64,000 bases of DNA from Arthrobacter sp. B1I2 (GCF_030816485.1 NZ_JAUSYC010000002.1:234311-298310), one strand, 5' to 3'; shown: positions 18,059 through 28,048, numbered from the stretch's first letter. Numbers and translations are program-made. The notes: a model not told the origin generated them from the letters alone.

Positions 18059-18304
18059 CTAGCCCAAGCCTCGGTCGTTCACTAAAACGGTGTTCATACA
18101 GTCCTCATAGACGGTGTAACCGCAAGCAATATCCGCGGCGGTTTCAACAGTGTATTCTCCTGGCCCGATTCGGGTCACTCTGATGCCATGGTTCTGCGCA
18201 AGGGCGTCGGGGATGATTCTGCCGACAGCCGAGTTCAGAAGATCGTCGATCCGGGAGGCATCCGTCGTCGTTACGCGAAGGATCGTGCTGGGGGCTTGAA
18301 TCAT
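18059..18304 (-). CDS. Small protein of unknown function
   Basis: 81 residues, unrecognised by name. The sequence is well behaved (DDLLNSAVGRIIPDALAQ, then GIRVTRIGPGEYTVETAADIACGYT) and similar short proteins are, to my recollection, common on accessory DNA of Arthrobacter-like bacteria. ATG 18304 has GAGAAAGAG upstream; longer readings to 18502 would add a low-complexity segment. It lies between the resolvase relic and a membrane protein gene, without an operon partner. No function is proposed. Confidence 0.5.
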   Translation of the reverse strand: MIQAPSTILRVTTTDASRIDDLLNSAVGRIIPDALAQNHGIRVTRIGPGEYTVETAADIACGYTVYEDCMNTVLVNDRGLG

Positions 18305-18470
18305 TTGCTCTTTCTCATTCCTTGCCGAAAGGTTGCTTGCTGTCATGCGGCAAGCCGAGGGGCTATTCCCGGCTCCTGAATACCCGTTCATGCCAGTTGA
18401 AAGCGGCTGGGGGGAGAGGCCGCATTCACGCCCTGGGTCGGTACCGGACGGCAGCGGCAAATCGATTTCA

Positions 18471-19163
18471 TTAGCTCTTAGCCGGGGGTACTTGTGCCAC
18501 AAGCAGGTGTTCGCTCATGTTGTCCTCGCGTTGGCCGATATTGACTGAGAACAGCCGTAGTGCCAGCTGGATGAGGGGGCCTACAGACACAGCAAAAATA
18601 ACGGTGCCGATACCTGGTGTGCCGCCCAGCAGCCACCCTAACGCGGTTACAGAAACTTCTAGCAGCGTTCGCACCGTCCAGATGCGCCGACCTGTGCGCG
18701 CCACTAGTCCGGTCATAAGCCCATCACGGGGACCTGGCTTCAAATTCGCGCCGATGTAAAGGGCGGATGCAAAGGGGAACAATATCGTTCCAGCAAGGAG
18801 AAGGACTGCCTGCACGAAGGGACCCCACAGAGACTGTGCATCCGTCGCAGGAACTACAACCAGCGACAGGTCGACAAAGCAGCCAACCAGCAAGGCATTC
18901 GAGATCGTTCCCACTCCTGGCTTCTGCCCCAAAGGAATCCAAAGCAGTAAAACCACGATGCTTATGAGAATCGTGGCAGTGCCAAAGCTTGTTCCAGAGG
19001 AACGCGCGATCCCCTGGGCGAGAACGTCCCAGGGTGACACGCCCAAACCGGAACGCAAGCTCAGGCCTATAGCCAGGCCGCATCCGAGCAGGCCTAGGTA
19101 GAGGCGCACGAGACGGGCCGCTATATGCTGGGTTGTTAGGAAACGTCGTATGGGACGGGGCAC
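18471..19163 (-). CDS. YczE/YitT-like membrane protein
   Basis: Polytopic membrane protein of about 230 residues with five or six helices and the conserved GLAIGLSLRSGLGVSPWDVL and ANLKPGPRDGLMTGL segments seen in the YczE/YyaS family, whose members sometimes carry regulator domains. The function is unknown, possibly transport. GTG 19163 is preferred because CGGAG precedes it; ATG 19331 would add 56 atypical residues and begin only 16 bp from the operator-like motif at 19347-19361. That motif links the gene to the dispersed GntR-type regulon. Confidence 0.7.
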   Translation of the reverse strand: MPRPIRRFLTTQHIAARLVRLYLGLLGCGLAIGLSLRSGLGVSPWDVLAQGIARSSGTSFGTATILISIVVLLLWIPLGQKPGVGTISNALLVGCFVDLSLVVVPATDAQSLWGPFVQAVLLLAGTILFPFASALYIGANLKPGPRDGLMTGLVARTGRRIWTVRTLLEVSVTALGWLLGGTPGIGTVIFAVSVGPLIQLALRLFSVNIGQREDNMSEHLLVAQVPPAKS

Positions 19164-19346
19164 TTCAAACTCCGATGGGCCGTTGTTTTGGACGGTTAGC
19201 CCCGAGCGAACCGCCCGGTCTGGGATGGGGTAATCGATTGTTTGGATCTCAACTAACAAGGCATAGCGACAATTTCTGCAGGACCGCTTATCGCACCGGA
19301 ACCCTTCGCTCGCGCACAATACGATAGCCATGAGACGCAGTCATTT

Positions 19347-19361
19347 TGGATCCAATATCCA
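19347..19361. promoter_or_regulatory. GntR-type operator motif, copy a
   Basis: TGGATCCAATATCCA, with perfect 5-bp arms TGGAT/ATCCA around CCAAT and a T-rich left flank. Five further copies or one- to two-base variants occur in the window at 26196, 26487, 44383, 52978 and 53132. Here it lies upstream of the YczE-like membrane protein gene. Confidence 0.6.
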
Positions 19362-19526
19362 AATTATTGTAAGGCTGGGTGTACCTATTTACAAGGTATA
19401 GGCGTGACCCACCCAGTGAGCGAGCGGTACGTGTGGGCCGAAGGGCTGGGAAACCACCTTGTCAGGCTGCTCGGAACTGGTACGGGCGCTCTTACTGCTG
19501 TGAAGTTTTCGTTAAGGCCAGCAGGC

Positions 19527-20302
19527 TTAGAGTTCGAGCTCCCAGTCCTTGACGTTGGCGATGGGGCCGAACACCGACTTGTCGATGTCGCCTTCCAGCC
19601 GCTCGCGCTCGAAACCTTCTTCGGCCAGCCCGGTTCGCCGGGGCCGGCTTGCCTACGGCGACGACGTCCGCCGTTCCGGTCCCGATCAGTTCCGTGGCGT
19701 CTGAGGGGTCATCAAGATTGCCGTTGGCGATAATGGCCACCTGCCCGAACTTCTTGGCTAGGGCTGCCAGCGATTGCGTCGTGCTTCCCGAGCCCGCAGC
19801 GCTGCCTGCGCAAATCCTTTTACGGTCTCGGTGATTTGCTCGTACGTCATTTACGTAGGCATCCGGTACGGACCACTCCCCAGGTACATCTCGAGTTGTT
19901 CGCCCTTTGCGCGAACGGCAGATGGGCCGATGAGAATTGACTCATATCGACTGCCTTCATACTGCGGACCGGCGTGCATCAGCTGGGCGAACATCTTGGC
20001 GCCGCTGGCATGGACCCTGTTGGTTACCTTCTTTCAAGAGGCAGTGGTTCCGGCAGCGCTAGCCCCGGCTGGTAGAGGTTGCCCTGGCTGAAGGTGGTGT
20101 CGGTGTAGATACCTTCGGTAATGAGGAGCCCGAATCCCACCCTGGGCAAACCGGTCGTAGCGGCCATTTTGTCGGTAGCCTCACCGGTGTACGTCGCGCT
20201 CACTCGTGTCATCGGCCGCCAGTGCCACCCGGTTATCAAGTGGAACTTGGCCAAGCTTGATGGGTCAAAGAGGTGGGAGTGTTCGTACTCAGCAGCAGTC
20301 AT
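19527..20302 (-). pseudogene. NADH:flavin oxidoreductase (Old Yellow Enzyme family) relic
   Basis: Fragments of one OYE-family gene in order on the minus strand. The N-terminus MTAAEYEHSHLFDPSSL to VGFGLLITEGIYTD (20302 to about 20120) is followed by AQLMHAGPQYEGSRYE and GPSAVRAKGEQLEMYLG near 19990-19880, interrupted by stops. The C-terminal VAIIANGNLDDPSDATELI and, in another frame, SVFGPIANVKDWELEL end at the TAA 19527-19529. About a third of the barrel is missing and at least two frameshifts are needed. It follows the universal stress protein gene in the same direction. Confidence 0.75.
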
Positions 20303-20350
20303 GGCGTTTCTCATGGTTTTGGCGGCACCAGAATCGGGCACAAAAGTCAG

Positions 20351-20779
20351 CTAGTCAACGTCGTATGTGTTTGCAATGTAAACGTCGCAGGGCGCGCTGT
20401 GCGCCACGCTGTTGGCCACGCTGCCCAGGACGCGCCCGATACCCTGCATTCTACGGTTTCCGACTACGATGATGCGGGCGTCCAGGCGCAGGGCTTCCTT
20501 GATGATGGCATCTGCAGCCCGGCCTCGGGCTGCAGAGTAGGTCACTTGGACGTTACTGCCGAGGGATTCCGCTACAGTACGTGCCACGTGTTCGGCCGCA
20601 TCAAAAGAGGTCACGGTGAACCTTTCGCTGCCGCTGCCGACCACTTCGGTCCGGTCAGTGTCGAAGGCCGAAACCACATGGAGTGGTGCGTTCAGGGCTG
20701 CTGCAAGATCGCGGGCGCACTCGGCTGCTTTTTTTGCTGTCTTGCTTTCGTCAACCCCGACAATGATCACTTCACTCAT
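20351..20779 (-). CDS. Universal stress protein (UspA family)
   Basis: 142-residue single-domain USP. It begins MSEVIIVGVDESKTAKKA and holds the ATP-binding signature as VVGNRRMQGIGRVLGSVANSVAHSAPCDV, the usual G-2x-G-9x-G(S/T) pattern with the first position changed but SVANSV retained. ATG 20779 has AAGGAG upstream. Cytoplasmic, probably nucleotide-binding and stress-related. It stands between an ABC-transporter operon and an OYE relic. Confidence 0.9.
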   Translation of the reverse strand: MSEVIIVGVDESKTAKKAAECARDLAAALNAPLHVVSAFDTDRTEVVGSGSERFTVTSFDAAEHVARTVAESLGSNVQVTYSAARGRAADAIIKEALRLDARIIVVGNRRMQGIGRVLGSVANSVAHSAPCDVYIANTYDVD

Positions 20780-20993
20780 TTGTGCTCCTTTGCTTGGTTC
20801 CCTGGGATTTTCTGTTCTCATCGCTCCAGTGAGCCGATCGGTGGTTTCCTGCTGCAAGGGACAGCTGGATGAGAGCGCGCTGAATATGGGAAATGCGGAC
20901 CCACGCCGCTGGCTGGATGGTTAGGACCCGTAATCGCACTGCCAAAGCCCCTCGTCCGTCCGTTTCGCGGCCTGAGGCATTGAGGACCGAAAG

Positions 20994-21054
20994 GCAACTG
21001 CTGGTGTCAGGTCGTCTCCCAGCTTTGATGTTGACACCTGACACCAGCAGTTGC
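20994..21054 (-). terminator. Large hairpin after ABC transporter operon
   Basis: A perfect 19-bp inverted repeat, arms GCAACTGCTGGTGTCAGGT (20994-21012) and its complement (21036-21054), with a 23-nt loop. It begins 12 bp past the stop of the leftward binding-protein gene (21067), where a terminator is expected, but it lacks a clear T tract and is longer than usual. Confidence 0.6.
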
Positions 21055-21066
21055 GGCATGTTCTGA

Positions 21067-22311
21067 CTATTCCTCGATGCAACCCGGAAGGCCCACCGGG
21101 GTTTGTCCGGTCATCACCGGTCCAGGCTTCCAGCCTTCGTCGCATTTCCCACGGGAGTAGATACGCCGCTGAGGGGGCTGAACGTATTTCGTCATGTCGG
21201 GCAACTGTGTGAGCTTTTCTACCGGTTTGCCGGACTTAGCCGAATCCAGCGTGATCTCCGGAAGAAGTGTCGGTTCGAATACCTCGGTCATGAGTGCATC
21301 GTCGACTGACTTGAAGTAGTTACATCCGTCCTCGATTACGTTGCCGGCGCACTCTTTGGCTGTTTCATTGGTGACCCAGGGCATCGGCATTTCAATGTTG
21401 CGGTCTACTGATTCCGGCCCCTCGGCGAGGATCTTCAGTCCAATTTTCATTGCGACACCGGCCTGAGCTGGAGGGGAACCGGCGGAGATTCCCGGCCACC
21501 CCTCACCGATGGCGGCCCGGAAATAGTTTGAGTTTTCACCGGTGACCGGAATAGTCTTTCCAGCAGCCTTCAATGCCTTCACCACACCGGCGTCGCCGTC
21601 CTGGGACCAGACCCCGTCAACGTCAGGGTGAGCAGCAAGTGCCTTCGAGGTCTCCTGCTGGGCGACCGACGCATCCCATTTGCCGTAATACTCCGCAACT
21701 ACCTCAATGCCGGGGTACTTGGCGAATACCGCCTTCGCAGCGTCGCTGTTCACGTTGTCAGTGGACACACCTGCAATGCCTCGGTTCATGAAGATTTTCC
21801 CCTCGCCTTTGAGGAGGTCAACGAGCGCCTGGGCGCTTTGTGCGCCGAAGAACGGCTTGTCAGGTTGTGCAGCAGGAGGGGCGGTTAGATATTCAACATT
21901 CCAAGCACAGGGGGCGTTAACAGCAGAGTCGAACATAACGAACACGACTCCCCTGTCGCACCCCTGCTTGATCACCGGATCAAGTGCGGTTGGTGAAATG
22001 GGGAAACTTACGATCAGTTTGGCACCCTCTGCAATCATTGACTGGTAGTCGGAGATTTGCTTCTGCACGTCTGAGCCGGAAATAACCTTCCTGGCTTCGT
22101 ATTTGGCTGCAACCTCTGGCGACGTTGCAATCGCCATGGCAATGTTCGCAGCCTCTGTCGGCCAGTTCGTTCCGCTGTGGGCCATTGCCACATAAATTTT
22201 CGGCTTGCCTGAAGCCGATTCACCACTCGAAGCGCAGCCGGCCAGCGTGATCGCGCTGACGACAGCCGCCATTAGTCCGACTACACGTCGGACACCTGTT
22301 CTGTGGAACAT
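21067..22311 (-). CDS. ABC transporter substrate-binding lipoprotein (RbsB-like)
   Basis: Periplasmic-binding-protein type 1 family, 414 residues. Signal and lipobox: MFHRTGVRRVVGLMAAVVSAITLAGC, with acylation at the cysteine. The domain core begins KIYVAMAHSGTNWPTE and contains QISDYQSMIAEGAKLIVSFP, typical of CUT2 sugar-binding proteins, and a cysteine-rich C-terminal extension. It is the last gene of the ATPase-permease-permease-binding protein operon, 152 bp after the second permease. The ligand is unknown; regulon context favours a catabolic substrate of the same island. Confidence 0.9.
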   Translation of the reverse strand: MFHRTGVRRVVGLMAAVVSAITLAGCASSGESASGKPKIYVAMAHSGTNWPTEAANIAMAIATSPEVAAKYEARKVISGSDVQKQISDYQSMIAEGAKLIVSFPISPTALDPVIKQGCDRGVVFVMFDSAVNAPCAWNVEYLTAPPAAQPDKPFFGAQSAQALVDLLKGEGKIFMNRGIAGVSTDNVNSDAAKAVFAKYPGIEVVAEYYGKWDASVAQQETSKALAAHPDVDGVWSQDGDAGVVKALKAAGKTIPVTGENSNYFRAAIGEGWPGISAGSPPAQAGVAMKIGLKILAEGPESVDRNIEMPMPWVTNETAKECAGNVIEDGCNYFKSVDDALMTEVFEPTLLPEITLDSAKSGKPVEKLTQLPDMTKYVQPPQRRIYSRGKCDEGWKPGPVMTGQTPVGLPGCIEE

Positions 22312-22463
22312 GATTCGTCATTCCTTACTAGTAGATGAATAAGTCAGCACGTAGTTGCTGGCATGGAGGGGAACTCCCCATGGGAATCGATGAGCCGGTG
22401 CTGGGCAGTCCGCCGCTTCGGCGCCCCCTGAGTTTCAGAAATATCCGGTACTCCGTTGTCCCC

Positions 22464-23486
22464 TCATCGTGATACCCGGCGCAATCCGCTCAACAGGGCG
22501 ACGAGCACGACGCCACCGTAAAGAACTTGCTTGTATCCCTCGCTCAGGCCGGCGGCGCTGATGCAGATGCCGAGAATAGTCAGCAGGAACGCCCCTCCAA
22601 CCGTTCCCACAAAGCTTCCGCTCCCGCCTTTGATGGATGACCCGCCGACGACCACTGCAGCAATGCTGGGAAGCAACCACGGAGCACCGATATTCAGGTC
22701 CGCCCCTGAGCCGTAGCCAAGCAGCAGCACACCGGCAAGGCCGAAGGCGGCTCCGGCGATGCAATAAACCAGCTGAAGGGAGCGGGCGACAGGTATACCG
22801 GCTATCTCCGCTGCTCGGGCCGAGTTACCAATCGCATATGTCCGTCGCCCGAGCGCCGAACCGCTCTGAACCGTGTAGCAGATGATGAGAGTCGCCACCA
22901 AGATCCAGGCTGCGATCGGAACGCCGAGGATAGTCGCATCGATGGCGAACAGCGCCGATAGCTCCGCTGGTGAAGTCTGGCCCGGATTTCCGGCACTAAA
23001 CCCAAGGAGCCCAGAGGCGACGATCGAGCCGATCGAGAGAGTGACGATAAACGGCGGGAAACCACTGCGGGAAATAGTTACCCCATTTATTAGACCCACC
23101 AAGCTTGCCAGCGCGATGGCTGCCGCCACTGCCACAAGCGTCGGGAGCCCGTGCGATGTGAAGTAGCCAGTTGCGAAAGCCCCGAGTGCCACGGATGAGG
23201 GCACGGACAGATCCACACCTCCCGAGAGGATAATTAGACCTTGTCCAAATGCGACCAGCACGAGAAAAAGGGCGAGGATCAATACATTGCGCAACAGTGT
23301 GGTGGACGGGAAGCTCTCACTAACCAATCGCGAGGCTGGAAAGGCAAGTACGGCAAGAGACCAGACGGCAATGGTGCCCGGCGGGAGCGCGCGCAGCCGC
23401 TGGAGGGACGCCGCAACGAACACCTCAGCATGAGTTCCGGCACTGGCAGGCGCGGTAGAAACACCGCTTTGTTCCGATGTTTTCAC
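22464..23486 (-). CDS. ABC transporter permease, ribose (RbsC) type, 2
   Basis: Branched-chain/ribose-type permease of 340 residues with eight to ten hydrophobic segments. The family stretch LILSGGVDLSVPSSVALGAF lies in the first half and VVVGGSSIKGGSGSFVGTVGGAFLL near 285. Its start overlaps the stop of the preceding permease by 4 bp. Heterodimer partner of the 23483-24508 product. Confidence 0.92.
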   Translation of the reverse strand: MKTSEQSGVSTAPASAGTHAEVFVAASLQRLRALPPGTIAVWSLAVLAFPASRLVSESFPSTTLLRNVLILALFLVLVAFGQGLIILSGGVDLSVPSSVALGAFATGYFTSHGLPTLVAVAAAIALASLVGLINGVTISRSGFPPFIVTLSIGSIVASGLLGFSAGNPGQTSPAELSALFAIDATILGVPIAAWILVATLIICYTVQSGSALGRRTYAIGNSARAAEIAGIPVARSLQLVYCIAGAAFGLAGVLLLGYGSGADLNIGAPWLLPSIAAVVVGGSSIKGGSGSFVGTVGGAFLLTILGICISAAGLSEGYKQVLYGGVVLVALLSGLRRVSR

Positions 23487-24508
23487 AGCAGCGACTCCTG
23501 ATTGGTGGCGAGGTTGGCATCGTCATTGCGTGCAGATGAACGGCGTTGTCGCCGGCTTGCCATGACATACCGAGCAGCGGCAGGCGCTGAGAGGGCGGCC
23601 AGGATGACGGCGCCCTGGATGGCACCCACCCAGAAATCAGAGATTCCTAGAGCGAAGAGCAGCCTTTGGATGATGATGAGTGTGCCTGCGCCGAAAATGG
23701 CACCGATAGCGCTACCAGCTCCACCACTGAAGCTCACTAGTCCCAACGCCATGGCCGCAAACGCTGTAAGGAGAAAGGGTCGCCCAGCGTTGGGATCACC
23801 TGTCGCTGTTACAGCAGCGAGGTAGAGACCGGCCATCGCATATACCCCACCCGCCAACGCATAGCAGATGATCTCGGCGGTGGGCACATGGACGCCTGAC
23901 ATCCCCGTTGCGGACCGGTCTGCGCCAATGGACAGTGCCGCGATTCCGGTGCGTGATTTGCTAAACGCAATCCACAGCAGGCTGATCACCAAGACCACAA
24001 TGAGCGCTGTCGGGACGAAACCAATTTCGGTGGTCAGGAATGAGGAGAATTCAGCCGGAACGGAACCTCCCGGGCCCGGCATCAAGACGATTGCAACGCC
24101 GCTCAATATGATGAATGATGCGAGCGTAGCGCCGAGCGACTGTAGGCCGGCCAACGCTACCATCATGCCGTTTAATGCACCGACTACCAGCCCACCAAGA
24201 ACAATTGCAGCAGCAATAAGCCACACGTGCTCGGGTGACTTCTGCATCTGGGTAGCTGCCAGGACATTGGCTACGCTGATGACTCCGGCTACCGAAAGAT
24301 CGAATCCTCCGGTGATCATTACCAAGGTCACGCCGACGGCAGCTAAGGCGAGCGGCGTCATGATGACGAGGAACCCTGTTATGGCGAATGACGTCCTGGA
24401 TGCGGGTGAAACCACCGTGAGCATCAGATAGAGCGTGAAGAACAGTATGCCGGAAATCCAGATCCCGTAATGGACGCGGCTGCGAGCGAAGGAATAAGCG
24501 CCCATCAC
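23483..24508 (-). CDS. ABC transporter permease, ribose (RbsC) type, 1
   Basis: 341-residue CUT2-family permease. Characteristic GVTLVMITGGFDLSVAGVISVANVLAA near 60-85 and a C-terminal region with GAIFGAGTLIIIQRLLFALG. ATG 24508 overlaps the stop of the ATPase gene by 4 bp; the next codon is also ATG. Forms the membrane channel with the downstream permease. Confidence 0.92.
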   Translation of the reverse strand: MMGAYSFARSRVHYGIWISGILFFTLYLMLTVVSPASRTSFAITGFLVIMTPLALAAVGVTLVMITGGFDLSVAGVISVANVLAATQMQKSPEHVWLIAAAIVLGGLVVGALNGMMVALAGLQSLGATLASFIILSGVAIVLMPGPGGSVPAEFSSFLTTEIGFVPTALIVVLVISLLWIAFSKSRTGIAALSIGADRSATGMSGVHVPTAEIICYALAGGVYAMAGLYLAAVTATGDPNAGRPFLLTAFAAMALGLVSFSGGAGSAIGAIFGAGTLIIIQRLLFALGISDFWVGAIQGAVILAALSAPAAARYVMASRRQRRSSARNDDANLATNQESLL

Positions 24509-25992
24509 GCCACCGCCGTCGAGTGTCCGAGTGCGCTAGCCATGATTGCTTCCTCGTCAATGTCGGGGCCGACGTGCTCATCGTTGATGCGGCCGGCGTA
24601 CATCGAGTAGACGCGGTCGCAAAGACCGGTCAACTCCGGGATCTCGGTCGAATAGACCAACACAGCCTTGCCCTGCTCTGCAAAGGCCCGAGCCATGTGA
24701 TAGATCTCCACCTTGGTCGCAGCATCGACACCGCGCGTGGGATCAAAAAGAAGCAGACAGTCGGGATTTGCCAAGATCGCCCGAGCGAATACAACCTTTT
24801 GCTGGTTGCCCCCGGACAGCGCGGAAATAGGGAGGTCCAGTAACTCCTTCTTAATGTTGACCTTGTCCGCCGACTCCCGTGCGTAACCACGTTCTTTGGC
24901 ACGTTTTATCAGTCCGAACTTTCCCAAGGACCCAGCGCTTGCGACGCTAAGGTTGAAAGCTGTAGACATGTCCATAAAGAGTCCCTCTGACTTTCTTTCC
25001 TCAGGGACCAATGACGCGCGGTTCCCCTTGGGCGACGTGGTGTTTGAGGCCGCGTGCCAATTGGCCGATCCAGCTGCTACAGGTAGAAGCCCGGCGAGCG
25101 AGTAGAACAATTCCCGTTGACCTTGGCCTTCAAGGGCCGATACGCCAACAATTTCCCCCCGACGGACGGCAAGTGTGGCGTCTTTCAATGCAGGAGCTAC
25201 CGCGAGGTTGTCCACCACCAGCACCGGTTCGCGCGTTTGCTGAGGATCCGCCTTGCCGGGAAACGCTTGAGACAAGGACCTTCCGATCATTAACCGGATC
25301 AACTCATCAGGGTGAACATCGCCGCGGTCAAAGGCCCCCACAACGCGGCCATTTCGCAGCACAGTGCCGTGGTCACATATTTCCTTGATTTCGGCCAGCT
25401 TGTGGGTAATGTAAATCACCGCTGTCCCGTCCGCGGTGACGCGTCGGATCTGGCGGAATAGCCACTCCGGATCAGATAGTGCGCCCGTCGGCTCGTCCAG
25501 GATCAAAAGCTTTGGGGATGAGGATAAAGCATTGACGATCTCGACTTGCTGACGTTGCGCCAAGCTCAAGTCGCTAATCCGTGTGCGTGGATCGATATCT
25601 TCCAGATCCCACTCCTTCAGGTGCGCCGCGGCACGCGCTGCAGTGGCACGTTCGGAGACCAGGCCAGACCACGCCCGCGGTAGAAGCGGGAGGCACAGCT
25701 TCTGCCCGACGGTAACGTTCGGCGGCGAGCTCAACTCCTGAAACGCCATCGCGAGACCAGCCGAACGAGCAGCATCCGGATCGCCGGACGGCACCTCCAC
25801 TCCATCGACCGAAAGGCTGCCCCCATCGGGCCGAACAAACCCAGAGAGGACCTTCATCAGCGTCGACTTCCCAGCACCGTTTTCGCCCAAAAGCCCATGG
25901 ACCGCGCCGCGTTCAAGCTCCATACTCACGCCAGCGAGTGCCACAGTCGGGCCAAACCGCTTTTCGACGTTGACGATTGACACAAATGACAT
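24505..25992 (-). CDS. ABC transporter ATPase, RbsA type (two ABC domains)
   Basis: 495-residue duplicated ATPase of the CUT2 family. Domain 1 has Walker A GENGAGKST, the signature LSLAQRQQVE and Walker B LLILDEPTGALS. Domain 2 lacks a functional Walker A (GVSALEGQGQRELF), as is usual in RbsA, but has LSGGNQQKVVFARA. ATG 25992 has GGGAG upstream; the longer reading to 26043 is unlikely. First gene of the operon; a GntR-type motif (26196-26210) lies about 200 bp upstream. Confidence 0.93.
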   Translation of the reverse strand: MSFVSIVNVEKRFGPTVALAGVSMELERGAVHGLLGENGAGKSTLMKVLSGFVRPDGGSLSVDGVEVPSGDPDAARSAGLAMAFQELSSPPNVTVGQKLCLPLLPRAWSGLVSERATAARAAAHLKEWDLEDIDPRTRISDLSLAQRQQVEIVNALSSSPKLLILDEPTGALSDPEWLFRQIRRVTADGTAVIYITHKLAEIKEICDHGTVLRNGRVVGAFDRGDVHPDELIRLMIGRSLSQAFPGKADPQQTREPVLVVDNLAVAPALKDATLAVRRGEIVGVSALEGQGQRELFYSLAGLLPVAAGSANWHAASNTTSPKGNRASLVPEERKSEGLFMDMSTAFNLSVASAGSLGKFGLIKRAKERGYARESADKVNIKKELLDLPISALSGGNQQKVVFARAILANPDCLLLFDPTRGVDAATKVEIYHMARAFAEQGKAVLVYSTEIPELTGLCDRVYSMYAGRINDEHVGPDIDEEAIMASALGHSTAVA

Positions 25993-26195
25993 CGCCCAGA
26001 CTCCCTCTTTGAATTGTGATGATCCCCTGGGCATGCCAAGCATCAGGTTGGTTTCTTGAGCACCCGCCCATCAGGCCCCGGGCCTGCGGTCTTCGTTCCT
26101 CTTAGTGCGCCACCGGGAAAACTTTCGCGGGGCTATCCTCTTTGCAGCTTCAAAGCTGTGTTTCCTTGTGCTTATTGAACCCAAATCAGCGTTTC

Positions 26196-26210
26196 TGGAT
26201 CCAATATCCA
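26196..26210. promoter_or_regulatory. GntR-type operator motif, copy b
   Basis: Exact TGGATCCAATATCCA in the divergent region between the ABC operon (start 25992) and the NCS1 permease gene (start about 26526). A second copy is 276 bp to the right, so each divergent promoter may own one site. Confidence 0.65.
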
Positions 26211-26486
26211 AGGAGAATATACGTGAGAAGCGCCACATCTACAAGAGTGCGGTGCGGGAAGACTCTCGAGCTCTCCTGCTGCTGACTGATGACTGCAGTG
26301 GGAAAGCTTCTACGGAACGAGCAACGCCGGATATAGCCGCCGCCACGTCGTGATGGTGCACCACGTGCTCAAGCAGGTGCGGAAGCGTTCCAGGGGGCGT
26401 TGCCGACTTGTAAAACCTTTGCCACAAAACCGGAGCCGGTTGCCCATGTGTCCTACCTCACGTACCCTAGCTGCAGGAGTGACTTT

Positions 26487-26501
26487 TGGATCCAATATCC
26501 G
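26487..26501. promoter_or_regulatory. GntR-type operator motif, copy c
   Basis: TGGATCCAATATCCG, one base from copy b, preceded by TTT. It ends 24 bp before the proposed TTG start of the NCS1 permease, a position suited to repression. Confidence 0.65.
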
Positions 26502-26525
26502 AGAGGTGGGACAGAGGGGTGCGGT

Positions 26526-27968
26526 TTGGATTTTCGTAAGTACTTTCGAGGGCCTGAGGCAAGCTTGGATGAGCAGGTCGAGAGCTATGCAACAAGCAGG
26601 GTTCCGGCAAATATGCGCTGGCCCCGCATGGCAATCCTTCTCATACTGAGTGGAAATGTCACGGCCATGTTCTGGTTCTCCTTCGGGGGCCAGTTGGCGT
26701 TCCTGGTCGGATGGCCGATGGTCCTGGTTCCCGTCGCTTACATGGTTGTAGGCGCCGCCCTCATCGGCGGGCTCATCATGCGCATCGCCAGCAAAGAGGG
26801 TCTTTCGCTGCCGCTGCTCAGCAGAGGCCTGGGGTTCGGTGTCAAAGGATCCGCGGTGGCTTCCATCGTTTATGGCGTCAATTACATTTTTTACTTCATT
26901 TTCGAGGGAAGCATCGTCTCTCACGCACTCACCGAGTTCGCCGGCATCCCGGTAGATTCAATGGAGGCAACCCTCATCTTCGCCGGCATCGCCCTCGTGG
27001 CGCTCTACTTCTCCTGGCGGGGCATGCACTCGATGAACATCCTGCAGCGCTTCGGGATGCCAATCTTCCTGATCCTGTTTGTTATCGGCATGTTCATGCT
27101 CGCCAATGGGTATGTCCTAACCGGCCCGGGCGAGTGGCACGCAGGCCCTGTCAGTGAAACTGCACTACTGCAGGCGCTTGGCCTCATGAACGGACAGATC
27201 GTCTTTCAGGGCCTGACGGCCACCGACTACGGACGGTTCGTAAAAACGTCCGTCCGGTACCGCGGAACTGCCCTGCTGATGTTTGTCGAACTGCTCATGA
27301 TCGCCGTGGTCATGCTGGCGGGAGCCTTCATCTCATTCACGATGCTTCCAGCCTTCGCTGGAAGGGCCAATCCCGAGCTGGCAGCCATAGACCCAGGCCT
27401 GTATTTCGCTCTCTTCATGGGGCTTCTTGGCGTGATCTTCACGGTAATAACCCAGGTGCGGATCAACGTGATCAACCTCTACTCCGGATCGCTCGCCTTT
27501 TCCAATGCTGCCGACGCCCTGGGTCGCCGAAAGATTGGCAGGCAGTGGTGGATGGTTGGACTAATCGCCGTCGGCGTTGTCCTCTACCCCATCAACATCC
27601 TCCAGTACACGGAGACATTTCTTGCACTCACGGGCATCATGACCAACGCCTGGATCGTAATCCTGCTAGCGGACTACCTCGTATGCCGCAAACTCTTGCG
27701 GCTTGCTCCGAGTGCCAATATCGAATACGAAGAGGGGAAGGTCCGCAGCTGGAACCCGGCGGGCCTGGTCGCCATGTCCATCGGAATCATCGTCGGCGGC
27801 GCAGGCATTTTCGGTGCCTACCCTCTGTATCTGGCTTCTGTGGTGACAATGGCCGTGTGCCCTCTCATCTACATCCCGATCATGGCCGCGACTAAGGGCC
27901 GGTTCTACCGCAAACCCTTGGAACAACTGTCCATACCCGAACACGCCGAAGAAGTGTTGACACGTTAA
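26526..27968 (+). CDS. NCS1-family permease (cytosine/purine/hydantoin type)
   Basis: Secondary transporter of the nucleobase-cation symporter-1 family, about 480 residues and twelve hydrophobic segments. The N-terminal WPRMAILLILSGNVTAMFWF, the LSRGLGFGVKGSAVASIVYG region and the late GIMTNAWIVILLADYLV match CodB/Mhp1-like proteins that carry nucleobases, allantoin or hydantoins. TTG 26526 is chosen because GAGGGG precedes it and because the operator motif at 26487-26501 would otherwise lie inside the coding part. The ring-compound specificity fits the PuuE-type hydrolase and amidase of the same island; the exact substrate is open. Confidence 0.85.
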   Translation: MDFRKYFRGPEASLDEQVESYATSRVPANMRWPRMAILLILSGNVTAMFWFSFGGQLAFLVGWPMVLVPVAYMVVGAALIGGLIMRIASKEGLSLPLLSRGLGFGVKGSAVASIVYGVNYIFYFIFEGSIVSHALTEFAGIPVDSMEATLIFAGIALVALYFSWRGMHSMNILQRFGMPIFLILFVIGMFMLANGYVLTGPGEWHAGPVSETALLQALGLMNGQIVFQGLTATDYGRFVKTSVRYRGTALLMFVELLMIAVVMLAGAFISFTMLPAFAGRANPELAAIDPGLYFALFMGLLGVIFTVITQVRINVINLYSGSLAFSNAADALGRRKIGRQWWMVGLIAVGVVLYPINILQYTETFLALTGIMTNAWIVILLADYLVCRKLLRLAPSANIEYEEGKVRSWNPAGLVAMSIGIIVGGAGIFGAYPLYLASVVTMAVCPLIYIPIMAATKGRFYRKPLEQLSIPEHAEEVLTR

Positions 27969-28048
27969 GGGCTTACCCGTCGCCGAATGTTGGCGCGGGG
28001 AGGGGTTCTTCGAAACGTGTTGACGTGTGAAAGCCCACTATGCAAAAC

